A stretch of DNA of 64,000 bases from contig JAKOON010000015.1 in NCBI GenBank assembly GCA_022577435.1, positions 13,601,830-13,665,829 of the forward strand, written 5' to 3'. Shown piece by piece: positions 1-12,239 of the stretch. The notes under the pieces were generated by a model that searched no databases, had not been told where the DNA came from, and saw only the letters and a program-made list of their open reading frames with translations. Positions within the stretch are counted from its first letter, which is position 1. Each line of letters opens with the position of its first letter. This DNA comes from Embiotoca jacksoni (Eukaryota > Chordata > Actinopteri > Embiotocidae). The position numbers and the translations under genes were made by a program.

Positions 1-103
1 CAGTAAGATATACAGACCTGAGGCTGCACTTAGCATGCAGCCTGAGAGAACTGCAGACGGCACTTCCACATGCTGGTGGTTTGAGTCCTATCAGTCCTGC
101 TTG

Positions 104-105
<2 letters not shown>

Positions 106-159
<54 letters not shown>
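106..159. repeat. (GT)n microsatellite, about 27 units
   Basis: Pure GT array. Confidence 0.98.
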
Positions 160-163
<4 letters not shown>

Positions 164-284
164 CGCTCTGAGGAGGAAAACAGTTCCTAATGGATCACAT
201 GAAGAGAGTAACAGTGTAACTTAAGAGTGACGGCCAAATGAACGAAACTGAGCTTGTAAGAGCTCTTATGGTTAAGTAAATCTA

Positions 285-480
285 ACCCCAGAATCTTTTT
301 CATTTATCCCCCTTACAGAGGCCTTTTCCCATCAGAACTTGGAATGGATTACTGTACCTAATTTAGATTGTGTTTCATCAATTTTCTTTTGCAAAGATTC
401 AAACCCCTGGCATGAATTGTGGGTAATTATCAGCTGCCAGTTTCCCCAGACATAATCGGGTACTTTTGACAGGTGAGTTA
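285..480. promoter_or_regulatory. Candidate conserved non-coding element
   Basis: Repeat-free, no open frame; GGGTAATTATCAGCTG joins a TAAT core to an E-box, and TTGCAAAG and TAATTTAGATT lie nearby. Conservation is inferred from texture only. Confidence 0.3.
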
Positions 481-1540
481 TTAAAATGTCCTCTGTACCT
501 GATAAACATATTAATTTATTTCAAGATAGATAATTTCATCAATGCAGGAGTCATATCATATATGGGGTAGACGACACCCTCTCCTTTTTAATTATACAAA
601 TATCACAGTCGTCAAAATGACAGATTTTTAGACATTTAGATTCTTTGACGCCCCTTCTCCTCGGGGAGGTTTTGATTAAAAGAGCAACCCTGCACTCACA
701 GTAGCATTGTTTGTTCACAGAATCATTTGAGAAGCTGTTATTACTGTGTTTGCCAGTGTATTTTAATCACAATATCCAACAGCTATTCACAGAAAAGACT
801 GTCCTGAATCAAATCTTATCCACCATCCTTTCTTTTTCTGCATGATTTATTTACTAGAATCATTAAGCCTTCAGCCAGCCCGAACATAGACCAGCTCTTA
901 AAAGATAATCAATAGTGTCTTCAAACATGAGTCTAGACTGCTTCAATTCAACCCTACATTATTGTGTCGTGGTAATGAAAATACTCATTATGTTCTCTTA
1001 ATGTTGCTGAATAAGTCTTTTAAAAGGTTCATATGAATATGCCCATTTAAAAAAAAAAAGACACACGTTAGTAAATGTATGCAAACAAAAAGATTCTCTA
1101 TTGGACTGTCTCGTACAAATCACATCTAATTTAACTTTATTATCCAGACGAGGAAAGTCGTTGGATCAGATGGGCATATGGGTGACAGTAGAAAATGATA
1201 CAGACAAAAGGTAAAACAGTCAGACAACCCATAAAAGCAGCAGTCCTAGAGAACAGCTCATGGCTCTGTGTCTGAGAAGCCTCCTTCTCTTCCCGCTGGC
1301 TTCTCTCTAACTACTCATTAGTGGTTAGCAGCCCAACAAATATCTTTGTGTGTAATGTTCTATAAACGAACGGAAACATCCATATCCTCAAATAATACTG
1401 TTGCTGTGTTTGATTTTCAGATGACAAGTGACACCAGCTCCTCTTCTTCCAATATTAAATTAGTGACAAACATAAGAGATGTGCCAAAAATATACATATA
1501 TTTCTGGTTTGAAACTCATGGAACAGTTTTGATATGCTGC
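480..1540. other. Non-coding, no recognised element
   Basis: AT-rich unique-looking sequence. Only a short A run at 1,050. Nothing else supported. Confidence 0.6.
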
Positions 1541-2380
1541 GTTGTAGAAGGAAGAAGTATTCAGATCTTTTACTTGAGTAAAAGTATCAATTAGAGCGAC
1601 TTAAAAACACTTGATTGCAAGTAAAAGTTCTGCATGAAAAATCCTACTTAACTAAAAGTATTTTCAGCAAAATATACTTAAAGTATTAAAGTAAAGGTAC
1701 TGCTTTGGTTTTTGTGACCGCCTTATGACATTGATAGATTATTAATACTGAAACATCAGTGTGTAATCAGCATGTTACTGTTGTAGCTGCTGCAGGTGGA
1801 GCTACTTTGAACTACTCTATATCCAGCTTTAGATACAGGGACAAATGACATGTCTGAGGGGTCGTAAGAAGATTTCTGGAAGAGGAAAGAAGAAATAACA
1901 AAGTTCTGATCCACAAATCTGTTTTCAAAGTTTTTGACTTTTTCTCTAATCTTTGATTTTTGGTGAGATATTGGAGCTTTTGAACATTTGTTGAAATAAA
2001 ACTATGTGAGAAGTTTAGAGGGGAAAAAAAAAATCTGTATTTGATGGAGCTGTTAACAACTCAGACATCTGAAATGTGACCACGGCTACGCACTGCTTTT
2101 TGGAAGGCATCAGAAGTACAAAGAGTTTGGAAACCGCTGGTTTAATCTTTAGCTGTATATAAAAAGCCTGATATATAATTGCTTGTATAGGTATCTTAAA
2201 AGTAACTACAGCTGTAAAATAAATGTAGTGGAGTAGAAAGTACAATATTTCCCTCTGCTATGTGGAGGAATAGAAGTATTGAGTCACATCAAATGGAGAT
2301 ATTGAAATAAAGTACAAGTAGCTTAGAATCGTACTTAAGTACATCATTGAGTAAATGTATTTAGTTATTTTCCACTACTG
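1541..2380. mobile_element. Non-autonomous hAT-like DNA transposon, degraded
   Basis: The left end (GAAGAAGTATTCAGATC with TTTACTTGAGTAAAAG) and the right end (AAGTACAAGTA, CGTACTTAAGTACATC, GTAAATGTATTTAG, TTTTCCACTACTG) match, from memory, the AGTA-rich family abundant in teleosts that begins and ends with CAGTGGTGGAA-type termini. The middle part is eroded. Ends are approximate; no clear 8-bp duplication was found. Confidence 0.72.
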
Positions 2381-3344
2381 TGTAAATCAAAACGTTTTCT
2401 TAACTTAATTGTTATGGATTCTATGGTTTTGGTGAAATCTGCCGGATTGTATGAAAGCATTTGGACTCTTTGCATCTTTGTAAAATTGCATCAAGCTAAA
2501 GAGGAATGTCTCTTGTGTCATTTTTGAAATACAAAAAGGTGGTAAAAGATTTCCACTTCACTTGACGGCGTGTGTTCGGTATGTTTAAGTTATTTCCATT
2601 AGGTTAGCACTGGGGGATGATGTGTTCAGGGACAGAGAGAGCATGGGCTTCAGTGAGTGAAAAGAGAATTCCCTCTGGTGAATCCAAATGGCCAACATTG
2701 TAAAACAGCCAGCCCATCACAGCAGTATGTGTTTGTGTGTAAACATACAGCTTTGTACATCTAACTCTTGGTTTCCATCTTTATTCTTGACTCAGAACTC
2801 ACAGTCGCAGACGGGCTGCTTTACATTTTTGCATTATGCAGCCTGGCAATCAGTGCTGACATAAACACATTACAGCAGACTGCTCGTACAGTCTCATTGA
2901 GAGAAGAACAAGGCAGCTGCACTCATTCACTGAACATGCTGAGTTTGACTTTTCCTTCACTGTACAGAATGTTGACAAGATGAGAAGAGAAGTCAACTCA
3001 AAACACAGTGGGAACGGCACCGTTTCCCTGCTGCGGAGCTACTGTCTTCCTGTTGTAAAGCGTTTCTGTCCACTGTAAGCTGTGTTTGGAGGATGATGAC
3101 CCTGTAGCAGTGGACCTCGCCGTGTGTGTGTACACACAGCTGTGTAGCCTCTGTGCAGGCATTGTCCTACAGGCTCAAATGTTCTTCCTGGACAAAAAGA
3201 TATCTGCGATCAGCGCAGATGTTTACACAGCTCATCAGCTGTGTTGGTTTAAGTGGACACACATGGACATATAGGCGCGCGCACACGCGCGCATATAACA
3301 GTGGGCCATGTCCAAAAAGACTGACAGCCGAGCGGCTGAAGTTT
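2381..3344. other. Non-coding, no recognised element
   Basis: Short open frames without family signal. Ends in a small CGCGCGCACACGCGCGC patch at 3,276. Confidence 0.6.
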
Positions 3345-3860
3345 TAAAGTAACAGTTCGACATTTAGCGAGATGCACTTGTTTCCGACCGATACGAGGGT
3401 CTCTAAAATGTCATACTGCAACAGCCAGCATCAACAGCCAGCCTAGTTTAGCAGAAAATCAGGGCCGGCCTGACTTTATCTAAAGATAAAACACAACCGA
3501 CATACCAGCACCTGTGAAGCTCACTATTGATCACACCATATGTCAATCATCAAATATGTACGAAAACCAAAGTGTAAAATGGACAACTTGCTGTTTTAGG
3601 GTGGGCTCGTGTTTAACGCCTGTTTAAAGGCTCTGAGCAGTTGCCAGGCAACCAGTAGAGAGACCAGGAAGCCAAAAAAACAGTCCCACGCATAAATACT
3701 ATAAAAATGGCAAACTATTTTTATATCAATTGAACAAGTAATAGTGAGCTTTAGAGGTGCTAAATATTATTGTGAGATGGTTTGGTTACATTTAAACATA
3801 GCTAGAAATTTGACCAAGTTCTCAGTCTTCGTTTAAGCCGAGTTAATTTTCTGCTTGCTT
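3345..3860. repeat. Dispersed teleost repeat with a fold-back (inverted partial copy)
   Basis: The left part (AACAGTTCGACATTTAGCG, ACCAGCACCTGTGAAGCTC, AAAACCAAAGTGTAAAAT, GTTGCCAGGCAACC) matches a very common teleost repeat known to me from memory. At 3,747-3,770 the sequence TAATAGTGAGCTTTAGAGGTGC is nearly the reverse complement of 3,507-3,530, and the following text reads as the same repeat in reverse. The two arms enclose about 220 bp. Confidence 0.6.
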
Positions 3861-5389
3861 CATTTTTAAAGGACAGATATGGTTTCAGATATTGTCTCGT
3901 CTAACTCTGCCAACAAGCAAATTAGAAAGTTTCTCAATGTAGAACTGTTTTTCTTCAGTCCACTACAGATTCAGCACCACAATACTAGTAACCCATCATG
4001 TCATTTACTACATATATATATATTTTTTTACAAGAATAGAATCATTTATACCTTCAATACATTTCATAGAGCAGCCTTTTACCAAACAGCTGTACACACT
4101 CTGAAATGGCAACCTTTCCCATTTCAGTGATAAAAGACTATATTGTGTTAATATTGTTTTCATTAGATGATCAGATTTCACATAGAGGCTGCCAACAAAC
4201 TAACCGCTGTGTCCTTCCATCACAGGGCTCTGAGGAATACGTTTCAACCGAGATAAATTAATAGTTTCTTTTAATAATTTGAAACTTTTTAACACAATGC
4301 AGTGTTGAGCGTCTTCTTCCAATTTGGACGTCTGGGGATATGGGATTCCCTGTTCGAGGTGACCCGCGGACCAGGCCTTGGCCCGGAGCAGTGTGATTGA
4401 CAGGTAAGGCTGACCTCATCTGTGGAGGTGGGTCCCTGAAGACTGATCACTATCACACGACGCGGGACAGATGGGATGAAACCATCACTAACAACACCGC
4501 CGAAAGGACACCGCAACACCTCAAGGTTTCCTCTTCCTCGTATCGACTGGCTCTTTTCTCAGATTTTCTTTTTCCTTCGTTGTCTTTAATCCTCCGTCTT
4601 ACTCAATAACTTCCGCTTTGTCTTCTTTTTAATCAGATTTTCTCTCGCAGCCCTTCACGTCATACATCCACGGCCTCTACACACTGGCCCTCGATGGCAA
4701 AACAACAAGTCACTGCTGAAAAACAACTCGAGCACCTCACATCACTTTCTGCTGCAAACACATGCAAGTTGCTGTTGATAATGATAATAAATTGTCAAGT
4801 TTGAAATGAAAGTCGAACATAAGGTCTGCGCTGATCATTAGGTATCAATTAATCACTCAATTATCTAAATGGTTCAGCGTGTGTGTTGACGCAAACAGGA
4901 TCTGAGACGGCAACATCAGTTAAAACAGTCTAATGAACTGAGCTGAATTCATCATGAAACACCAAATAATTAGCAGCCGTGTCTTAGGGGAGTACTTCAA
5001 AGGGAACCTCAAAGTGGTTCGGTTTAGTGAAGCTTTCCCTTCAAAAGCACAACATACACACACCGCTTAAGACTACACAGGCAGGAAAAGCTGTCCCCCG
5101 TGCCTTTCATTTACAGCAATAAATAATGATTCATCACCAAAAAAGTTTAGAGAGGGTGTATTTGTTTGCATCAGAAGACGGTGACCTTTGTGGTTGTTGT
5201 TGGAAGATTAAAGTGACACAGCAGCCGAACATGCTCGGAATCAACAAATTAACAGAAATCCCGGCCTGTCACAGCTTTGGTTGACAGGAAGCAGTGTTTA
5301 GCTTGTTGGTTTTTGTAAAGCTCTGCTGGGACGCGGTGCGCGCTAGTGTACATGGCAGCAAAGCTAAGAGACTGAGGGTTCACTGGTGC
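3861..5389. other. Non-coding; possible short conserved patch near 4.33-4.45 kb
   Basis: GAGCAGTGTGATTGACAGG and nearby CpG-containing text stand out slightly. No gene seen. Confidence 0.5.
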
Positions 5390-5665
5390 CTCCACTGCTG
5401 GGGACCGTAACGTAATTAAAATGACACAAACAAAGTGAATCTAATTAGGAATCCCTGCGCTGTAGCTCGTTAGTGCCCGACACTGCTAAATTATTTTCCT
5501 CCATGGAAATAAATGAGGCCACTTGTCTTTGCAGATTTGGGGGCTGCGAGGTGCTCAGGGACGGAGCGGCGCTGAAAGTAATTATTGAAGTGTAACTAGC
5601 GGAGCCGTGAGCCTCGACGCAAAGTCTATTGCACTCGCATATGCTGACATCTACATCGGTCAGCG
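5390..5665. promoter_or_regulatory. Candidate conserved non-coding element
   Basis: GTAACGTAATTAAAATGAC, TCTAATTAGGAATCC, TAAATTATTTTCC and AAAGTAATTATTGAAGTG lie in a repeat-free stretch: several homeodomain-type TAAT cores mixed with CpG-containing text. Confidence 0.4.
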
Positions 5666-5931
5666 GAGCCGCGCGTCAGCACAAGCGCACACCTGAATAC
5701 GCTTGTTCGGCCGGCTAACAGGGGTCGCCTACTTTTCTGTGAGCTTGACTGGAAGGTGGCTGTGGGAGTACGAGGTTTCCAGCGCGCCCATCCACCGCCT
5801 GCATGCCATTACACCGAAAACACCCAGCTCATCAGAAACAGTTGGACCTCCTCCGTCTCACACCTACACTCAGTCATTCACACAAACCAACACTTTCTTT
5901 GCAGCATGCCACGTCCGCGCCACTCAGACCC

Positions 5932-5954
5932 CACACACACACACACACACACAC
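5932..5954. repeat. (CA)n microsatellite, short
   Basis: About 11 units after CAGACCC. Confidence 0.95.
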
Positions 5955-6155
5955 CCTCGGTTGGTGTGGCGAGGTAAGTGAATCCAGTGGCTGATAGTTT
6001 TGAGGGAGCCAGGGGAGCCATTGGGAGCCCATTAGGAGGTTAAGTGGAGGAAGCTCTCCATTGTTCTGCTGTTTGATTCCTGCCCTGTGACCCACACTCT
6101 CCTGGCCAGAGCCTGGGAAACCCTGTTAGTGATGATGAGGGGGGATAAAAGATGA

Positions 6156-6156
<1 letters not shown>

Positions 6157-6231
<75 letters not shown>
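6157..6231. repeat. (CA)n microsatellite, about 37 units
   Basis: Pure CA array. Several open frames through it were discarded. Confidence 0.98.
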
Positions 6232-6233
<2 letters not shown>

Positions 6234-6682
6234 CACAAGGCTGGAACAGTACAGAGCACTGACAGTTGGATGACTCTCTGTGGACCGCTGGCTGTCTGTA
6301 AGGGCGGAGAGGTTTCCGGCCAGACGACAGTAGCAGTGCACAAGGCCAGCAAAAGGGCAAATCAGGAACTTACTGTTTGCATAAAGGACGGCACCACTTT
6401 CTCACGAGACACCCTTTACACGGTGTTTATAAGTAATATGATTTATTGATGGCTAAAGAATTTTTCATTCACGATATTTGTTGCAAGTCATTATTAAGAT
6501 CAACTATTGGTTTACCAGTTTGTAGAAAATCTCTTGGATTAGTGTTTTTCCTCCTCAGTAGTTTTGTCTTTTCAGCTCGTTAGTACGTGTAAAACCAGGG
6601 AATGGACAGTCTGATCGTTTAACTTCTGGACCACATTCCTATTACTGAAACGACGAAAGTCCAAAACAACATAAATCAGCGT

Positions 6683-6685
<3 letters not shown>

Positions 6686-6708
<23 letters not shown>
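6686..6708. repeat. Poly-A tract (23 A)
   Basis: Pure A run. Confidence 0.9.
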
Positions 6709-6713
<5 letters not shown>

Positions 6714-6839
6714 AAATGGGACCAACACGTCCTCAAACCTGAACAAGAGGAAAGGAAATTTGAGTACCCACGTAAGGCATGCTGGACCATAGTCGTCATG
6801 GTAACAATATAAACACATGGTTAAAATAAATTGCAGTTT

Positions 6840-7000
6840 GGTTTGGTTTAAGCAGCAAAACCACTTCATTAGGTTTAGGTTGAAATAACTATGTTTGTTA
6901 CATAAGTTCATATATTAGGTTATGAACGTTATGTTACGCAAGTTAAAATAAGTCAACATTAACTTATGGTTTCCCACTGGATGCGTCTCCGGGGTGAACC
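6840..7000. repeat. Dispersed repeat related to 49.13-49.32 kb
   Basis: CGCAAGTTAAAATAAGTCAA and TATGGTTTCCCACTGGA parallel CACAAGTTAAAATAAGGCAA and TTTGGTTTCACAATGGAC at 49,240-49,285. Both also contain a GGTTTAG-type segment. Confidence 0.5.
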
Positions 7001-7860
7001 TTTTCCACTCTTTATACTCCACCACCTGACTTCCCCTATTGCTATGACAGCCATAGGTCACAGTAAACATGAGTACAGGTCGTTTTAACAGCCGTTTTCC
7101 GTGTGAGGACGGGCTGTTCTGGAAAAGGGCTGAAGTAACAGACTGACCAACAGAGCCACCGCAGGGACTAAACATGTACCTTTATGAAGCTTTATTGTTG
7201 ACTTACAAAGTCCAATTAACCCAAAACTGGTTATCATTTTTTAATGAGGCTTCATGTCAAATATAAAGATCTGATGGTGGAGGCAAAAGATAAAGCATTG
7301 TGAAGGAGAACAAACACAAGCCAGAGAAGTTTTTCACAACCTGGCAAACCAAACTTTGGTTCTTATTAATCACTTATAACTGATAAAGCATCAGAAGGGG
7401 AATCTACTCACACAGTCTTCTAAAGGCTACCTATTTAGAAGAAGTGATTCGACGTGAAATCCTAAACTCGTGTTTCAAAGAGCTCAAAAATGTGTTTGCG
7501 GCGCAATTTAGAAGATGAAACAACATAAGAGAGAACCCTGAAGTTGCATCTCGTTGCAAGAGGAGTCAATGTAGGAACATCAGATGGAATGATCACATTA
7601 GGTCTGCTCATCGATTTACATTGCTCACTATTCATCTTTCAGCTCTTTCAGGCCGTCTTTGCCCTCTCACAGCTGAGGAAGATCTGCTTCGGGGGAAGAG
7701 AGTGGAGGTGTAGCTCAGCGGGAGGAGGTGATGGGTAGCTACCACAGGGTGGAGGAACACAGGAGGAGGAGAAAGAGGTTATGTTAGTGGATGGGAAGAG
7801 AGAAGGGGAGGAAGAGGCGGACCGCAGGGTAATGTGGAAGATGGCAGTGGAGTGGGTCTG

Positions 7861-7914
7861 AGGGAGGGAGGGAGGGAGGGAGAAAGGGGGAAGAGGGGAA
7901 GAGGGGAAGAGGGG
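7861..7914. repeat. Purine tract: (GGGA)n then (AGAGGGGA)n
   Basis: All-purine G-rich strand with two adjoining simple motifs. Confidence 0.9.
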
Positions 7915-8020
7915 CGGTGGGCTGGATGTCTTGTTTGGCTGATAGTAATCTGACAGCTATTAGAGAGGGGAGAGTTAGGGACCTGCTGGCTTGGGGTGGC
8001 GGGTGGTCGTGGTGGTGTTT

Positions 8021-8022
<2 letters not shown>

Positions 8023-8083
<61 letters not shown>

Positions 8084-8097
8084 GGGGGGGGGGGGGG
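8023..8097. repeat. (GT)n array ending in a poly-G run
   Basis: About 29 GT units, then GCGT and 15 consecutive G (8,083-8,097). Confidence 0.96.
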
Positions 8098-8349
8098 TAA
8101 TGGTGGTGTTGGGGTGATGTGATATATGCTCTCCTTCACACTGAAACCAGCCCGAGAGTGTGTGCGCGCGCGCGTCCACACTCAGTATGTGTGCGCGTCT
8201 ATATTACTTCATTCTTCTACATTCAATTCTCTCTTGGCCTCAATGGCCTCTCTCTCACCCCCCCTCCTCCCCTCGCACCTCCCCATTTCTCCCTCTCTTT
8301 ATTTCCTCCCCTTCCGTCTACTCCCCCCAATCTCTCCTCTTCCACTGTA

Positions 8350-8770
8350 CATTTCAGTGTCTCGCCGTGTTACAAGGCTTGCCCTTAATTTGACAGTGTC
8401 ACAGGGATCCATCTTCATTCTCTCACTCTTTTCATAATCTGATCCTCTTCGTCTAGCATGCAATTAGTGCCCCTCCCCTTTCTTTCCCTCCTCCCATCGC
8501 TCCGTCCTCGGTCCCCTCGCGGCCCCCCCCGAGCCGCGTGCCGCTGCCCCCTCTGAGCGGCCTGGATGATTGCTACAGCTTTCCCTGTGCAATCCATTTA
8601 GAGACGGGGCCCTGTAATGAATATGTACATTGAGAGGGACCTCGGCAGGGGGGAGGGTCACGAGCAATCAACCTTGAATTCAATTATGCCAGTGAAGGTT
8701 AATGACTGTGCTCAGTGGTCAGAGGCACGCGCCACATCGCCCATTAAAGCAGCTTGTCAGAACTGACAAC
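8350..8770. promoter_or_regulatory. Candidate conserved non-coding element
   Basis: GCCCTTAATTTGACAGTG, ATGCAATTAGTGCCCC, TGAATATGTACATTGAG and GAATTCAATTATGCCAG, without repeats except a C-rich stretch near 8,525. Confidence 0.4.
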
Positions 8771-8984
8771 GTGGGGGCAGGGCTGCACTGGCTTGGAGGG
8801 AGAGTGTGGGTGGGTGAGAGAGGTGGGAGAAAGATATAGGTGTGTGTGCCTGTGGGAGGGGTGGGGGGCAGGCAAGAGGGATGGGAACGAGTTTGCAGGG
8901 TGGATGTGTGCTGAAGAGGTAGAGAGGGAGACAGAGCGGGCCGGTGAGCAGGGGAGGAGTCATGTGACACGCGCAGCCAGATAG

Positions 8985-9235
8985 ATGGACAGATAGATAA
9001 AACGGTGTCAGTCGGAGGTGCTAGATTACATTGAGTTCTCCCGGACAAATCAGATTGTAAAGTTCGCCAACGCCACACCCTCCCCTCCCGCCCTCCCTCC
9101 CACACCCCCACCTGAGGTGAAGCTGAGCGCGCTAGCTGTAATATGATTAGTCTACATAAAGACGTGTCTGGAGTGTAATTCACTGCTCACTAATGAGGCC
9201 CTGTCTGAACCCAGGACAGATGAATCCCCCTGGTG
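8985..9235. promoter_or_regulatory. Candidate conserved non-coding element
   Basis: GCTAGATTACATTGAG, ACAAATCAGATTGTAAAG, GCTAGCTGTAATATGATTAG and GAGTGTAATTCACTGCTC flank a short C-rich tract. No coding potential. Confidence 0.4.
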
Positions 9236-10150
9236 GCACATGCTCACCTGCTGCCTGAATCTCCCCTCCCACCCTCTTCTCAGTCAGACACCTCATGCCT
9301 CGGTACGCCTGCTTCCTCACCCTCACTCCCTCCAATGTCTCGCCTTCACTTCACCCACAAAAAGTCCAGCGAAGTTGCGCACACTGCGTCTCATACATCA
9401 TCTACTGCCTCCAGTGTGCTGCCCCTTATTTCGATCACGTATCACGTCCCTAAATCATTTGGTTGAAGTTCATGATGAATCTCAAGTCCACTGAAAGAAA
9501 AAGTCTATTCTGATCTTATGTCCTTCAGGGACAGTTATGAGCAACCTTTTTTTTTTTTTTTTTTAAGCCGAGATCAGGTCTTCAAGGTCTGTAGGGATGA
9601 AACATTGCCTGTTGATATCTGGTTTGTTTTTAATTTATTTGGGATTTGACCAGATTGTCACTAGTTTCTGCTTTCATGGATTAAATTAAGAAAAGTGCCA
9701 ATGAAATACAGTCTTAGTCAAGTTAAGTCTATGTCAAGTATTTAGTCCGTATTCTGTGGCTCTTACAAGTCTCAAATCTAAAGTTCTGCATCTTTTCTTG
9801 CCTGCTTATCTCACTCCTATTTCTCTTGTTTATTAGAAATACACATGTTTGACCTGCATGGCTAAATGACCAAGGAACTTTTGTCAACATTCAGTTTTTC
9901 CCAAACTGTCCTGTTATAGCTCATAAACCGTACCAAGGACAAAAAGTGGAGAGTAGCCAAAAGAGCCCTGCCGGAGGATGTATAGCTGACCTCTCACTCA
10001 TAAGGGGTTCAAATGACAGAGGGGGCAACCTAAGAGCAGGCACCTGATGACCTTTGAAAGTTTGCATTTGAATCCTAAAAATCTATTTTAACCAAGAAAA
10101 ATAAAAAGTGTGAAGATGCCAAACTGGATGCAACATGGTCCGTTCACCTT
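9236..10150. other. Non-coding, no recognised element
   Basis: Includes an 18-base poly-T near 9,547. Open frames at 9,233-9,494 are Pro/Ser-rich chance reads. Confidence 0.6.
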
Positions 10151-10152
10151 CT

Positions 10153-10186
<34 letters not shown>
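10153..10186. repeat. (CA)n(TA)n compound microsatellite
   Basis: About 11 CA units run directly into six TA units. Confidence 0.95.
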
Positions 10187-10819
10187 ATATTTGCTTAACT
10201 ACGATGCATACACCAGCCCGTACAGTGTAAGCAGACGCACACACAAACAGATCTTGGTGGTGGCGGCAGCAGGTTTGGGTCCATCTGGACAGCAATGCTT
10301 GTAGAGAGATAATGACGTTCTGCAGGACCGAGCTCTTTGATGGAGATAAAATACAGTCCTGCTGAACTGTTTTCTGCCTTCTTCATACTGTGCTGTTGGC
10401 TTTTACTATCAACATCTAAACAGTTGATAGTAATGCAACTATCTTTGAAGAAGATCAATCTACTATAGAGCTAATTCGCGTCGCTCGATCCATGCTTATT
10501 ATCATCAATCTTCTGTATCAGACACAACCAGGAGCAATTATGAGCACTGTGAAGATTCAACATTAGAGAAGATACCGTCCTCACCAGAAATAATCAGCTT
10601 GTTTGTTCCAATTCTTAAGCAAACCTACATATTTATGCACGAGTGACCACTTGCAGTCGCATGAATAAAGACTGCCCTCACTCAGAAGGAAAGGTAAACG
10701 CAGTGTATTTGTTACGTTGCAACAAAACATCAGGTTGAATCAAAGCATGTGACTTTGACACAAGAAAAATGCTAATATTTTTCCTGTCTCCCAGCAAGAA
10801 ATCATGCTATTTTTTGTTC

Positions 10820-10872
10820 TTTTTCTTTTTACTTTGACCACAATCTTTCCAACTTTAACCAAGTAGTTTAAA
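10820..10872. repeat. Short copy of the same family (reverse orientation)
   Basis: CTTTGACCACAATCTTTCC followed by TAACCAAGTAGTTT, the reverse-oriented counterpart of the copies at 25.1 and 49.1 kb. Confidence 0.4.
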
Positions 10873-11510
10873 AAGCATTGATATAGTAGATACATTTTAT
10901 AAGATCACAAGCTCAACAGTTAATAACTCTGCTATCGTTCAGACATTTTCCATTTCCAGCCCTAATCTGCCCGTGATTGGCACTAGCCATGATTTTCTTA
11001 CCCAGTTACCTAAACCTAAGCAACGCAGCCAACGAAGGCAATGGGTAATAGCCAATCACAAGAGCAGGGGCGGGCCTTAAAGGAAAACCAAAGCCTGGTC
11101 AAATATGCAAACGGACTGCAAACAGAAACCAGAACATTTCTGGTACCAAAATCCTGTTCCATTGTCCACAGACTCTCCATTCATATGCAGAGAGTAGATT
11201 ATAGAGATGAGGGGACTTGTAAAGGAGATAAGACCACGTACGGTGAACATCGAACTGGTCAATTAGATTCTCGACTTATGGCCATTCACAGCAATGTGTG
11301 TGTATGCGTTTCATATCATGAATATGAAATTTTGACAGAACAACATGTAAGTAGGTCAAACAGATGACTTTAGCAGTAGAGGGACAACAGGGATTCATCA
11401 GTACAATTTAATAAATAAGTAGGTTAGTCTTTGACAACAGTTAGACCTGACAGTTGATGTAAATGATTTATGAATGGAACATCCAGGGTCATGGATGATG
11501 TGATGAAGCC

Positions 11511-11537
11511 GTGTGTATGTGTGTGTGTGTGTGTGTC
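11511..11537. repeat. (GT)n microsatellite, interrupted
   Basis: GTGTGTATGTGTGTGTGTGT-type array of about 27 bp. Confidence 0.9.
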
Positions 11538-12065
11538 CCAGTGTGTGCTAGTCTAACTGCCCAATATCTGTATCCCTATGCGCTGACTGCTGCGGTATCC
11601 ATCATGAAGGAATATCCAAAAGCAGATTTAGGAACGGGAGGAAAAGTTTGCCACACCAGCATCCTCTTTAAATAGTTTATGTTGTTCACTGATGAAGAAA
11701 ATATCAAATTCCCGATGAAAATTTATGGAAATTAGATCAATGCTATTATGGCAGCCACTTTTTAAAGCAATATATTCTTTCCAGCGACAGTCTATGCACG
11801 GATGATAAATAGAAGGTAGTCAGAGAGAGTTGCAAGGGTCTTTCCTCCCGTGGAGCGGACCTACGTATCTGTTATTGCATTTCAGCCTAACAGGATCAAC
11901 ATGCATACTAAAAAATGCAGCTTCCCAAGAAAACCCCCATCCTGACATTCCTGTCATTCTCTACCTCTCGTCCTCACTTTCTTTATTTGTCATCAAGAAT
12001 CTAATACCATTTTCACCACAGTGGAGTGTCAGGTTATTGTAAATAAGATGATATTTTCCCAGAGC

Positions 12066-12119
12066 GTGTGCATGTGTATGTGTGTATGTATGTGTATGTG
12101 TGTGTGTGTGTGTGTGTGT
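12066..12119. repeat. Imperfect (GT)n array with ATGT variants
   Basis: GTGTATGTGTGT-type interruptions followed by a pure 3' half. Confidence 0.92.
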
Positions 12120-12209
12120 TTTCACAAGGAGACAGTACAGCTTTATAATGTTGATTTATCAGCTTGTCAGAATCAAGTATCCTTTAGACACTAATGCGTA
12201 TGTGCATAT

Positions 12210-12236
12210 TTGTGTGTGTGTGTGTGTGTGTGTGCG
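12210..12236. repeat. (GT)n microsatellite, short
   Basis: About 12 units, ending in GCGC; 90 bp after the previous array. Confidence 0.92.
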
Positions 12237-12239
12237 CTT

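Larger units (their letters stand above)
6235..7860. other. Non-coding apart from listed repeats
   Basis: Holds a poly-A, one dispersed repeat and unremarkable AT-rich text. The 7,690-7,860 part is purine-rich. Confidence 0.6.
10190..12065. other. Non-coding; possible repeat relics
   Basis: The 10,820 repeat copy and a GT array. A 108-codon frame at 11,041-11,367 has no domain and was not accepted. Confidence 0.55.

Noticed and set aside
9985..10025. GGTTCAAATGAC resembling a tRNA B-box
   Set aside because: No matching A-box or cloverleaf stems at the right distance.
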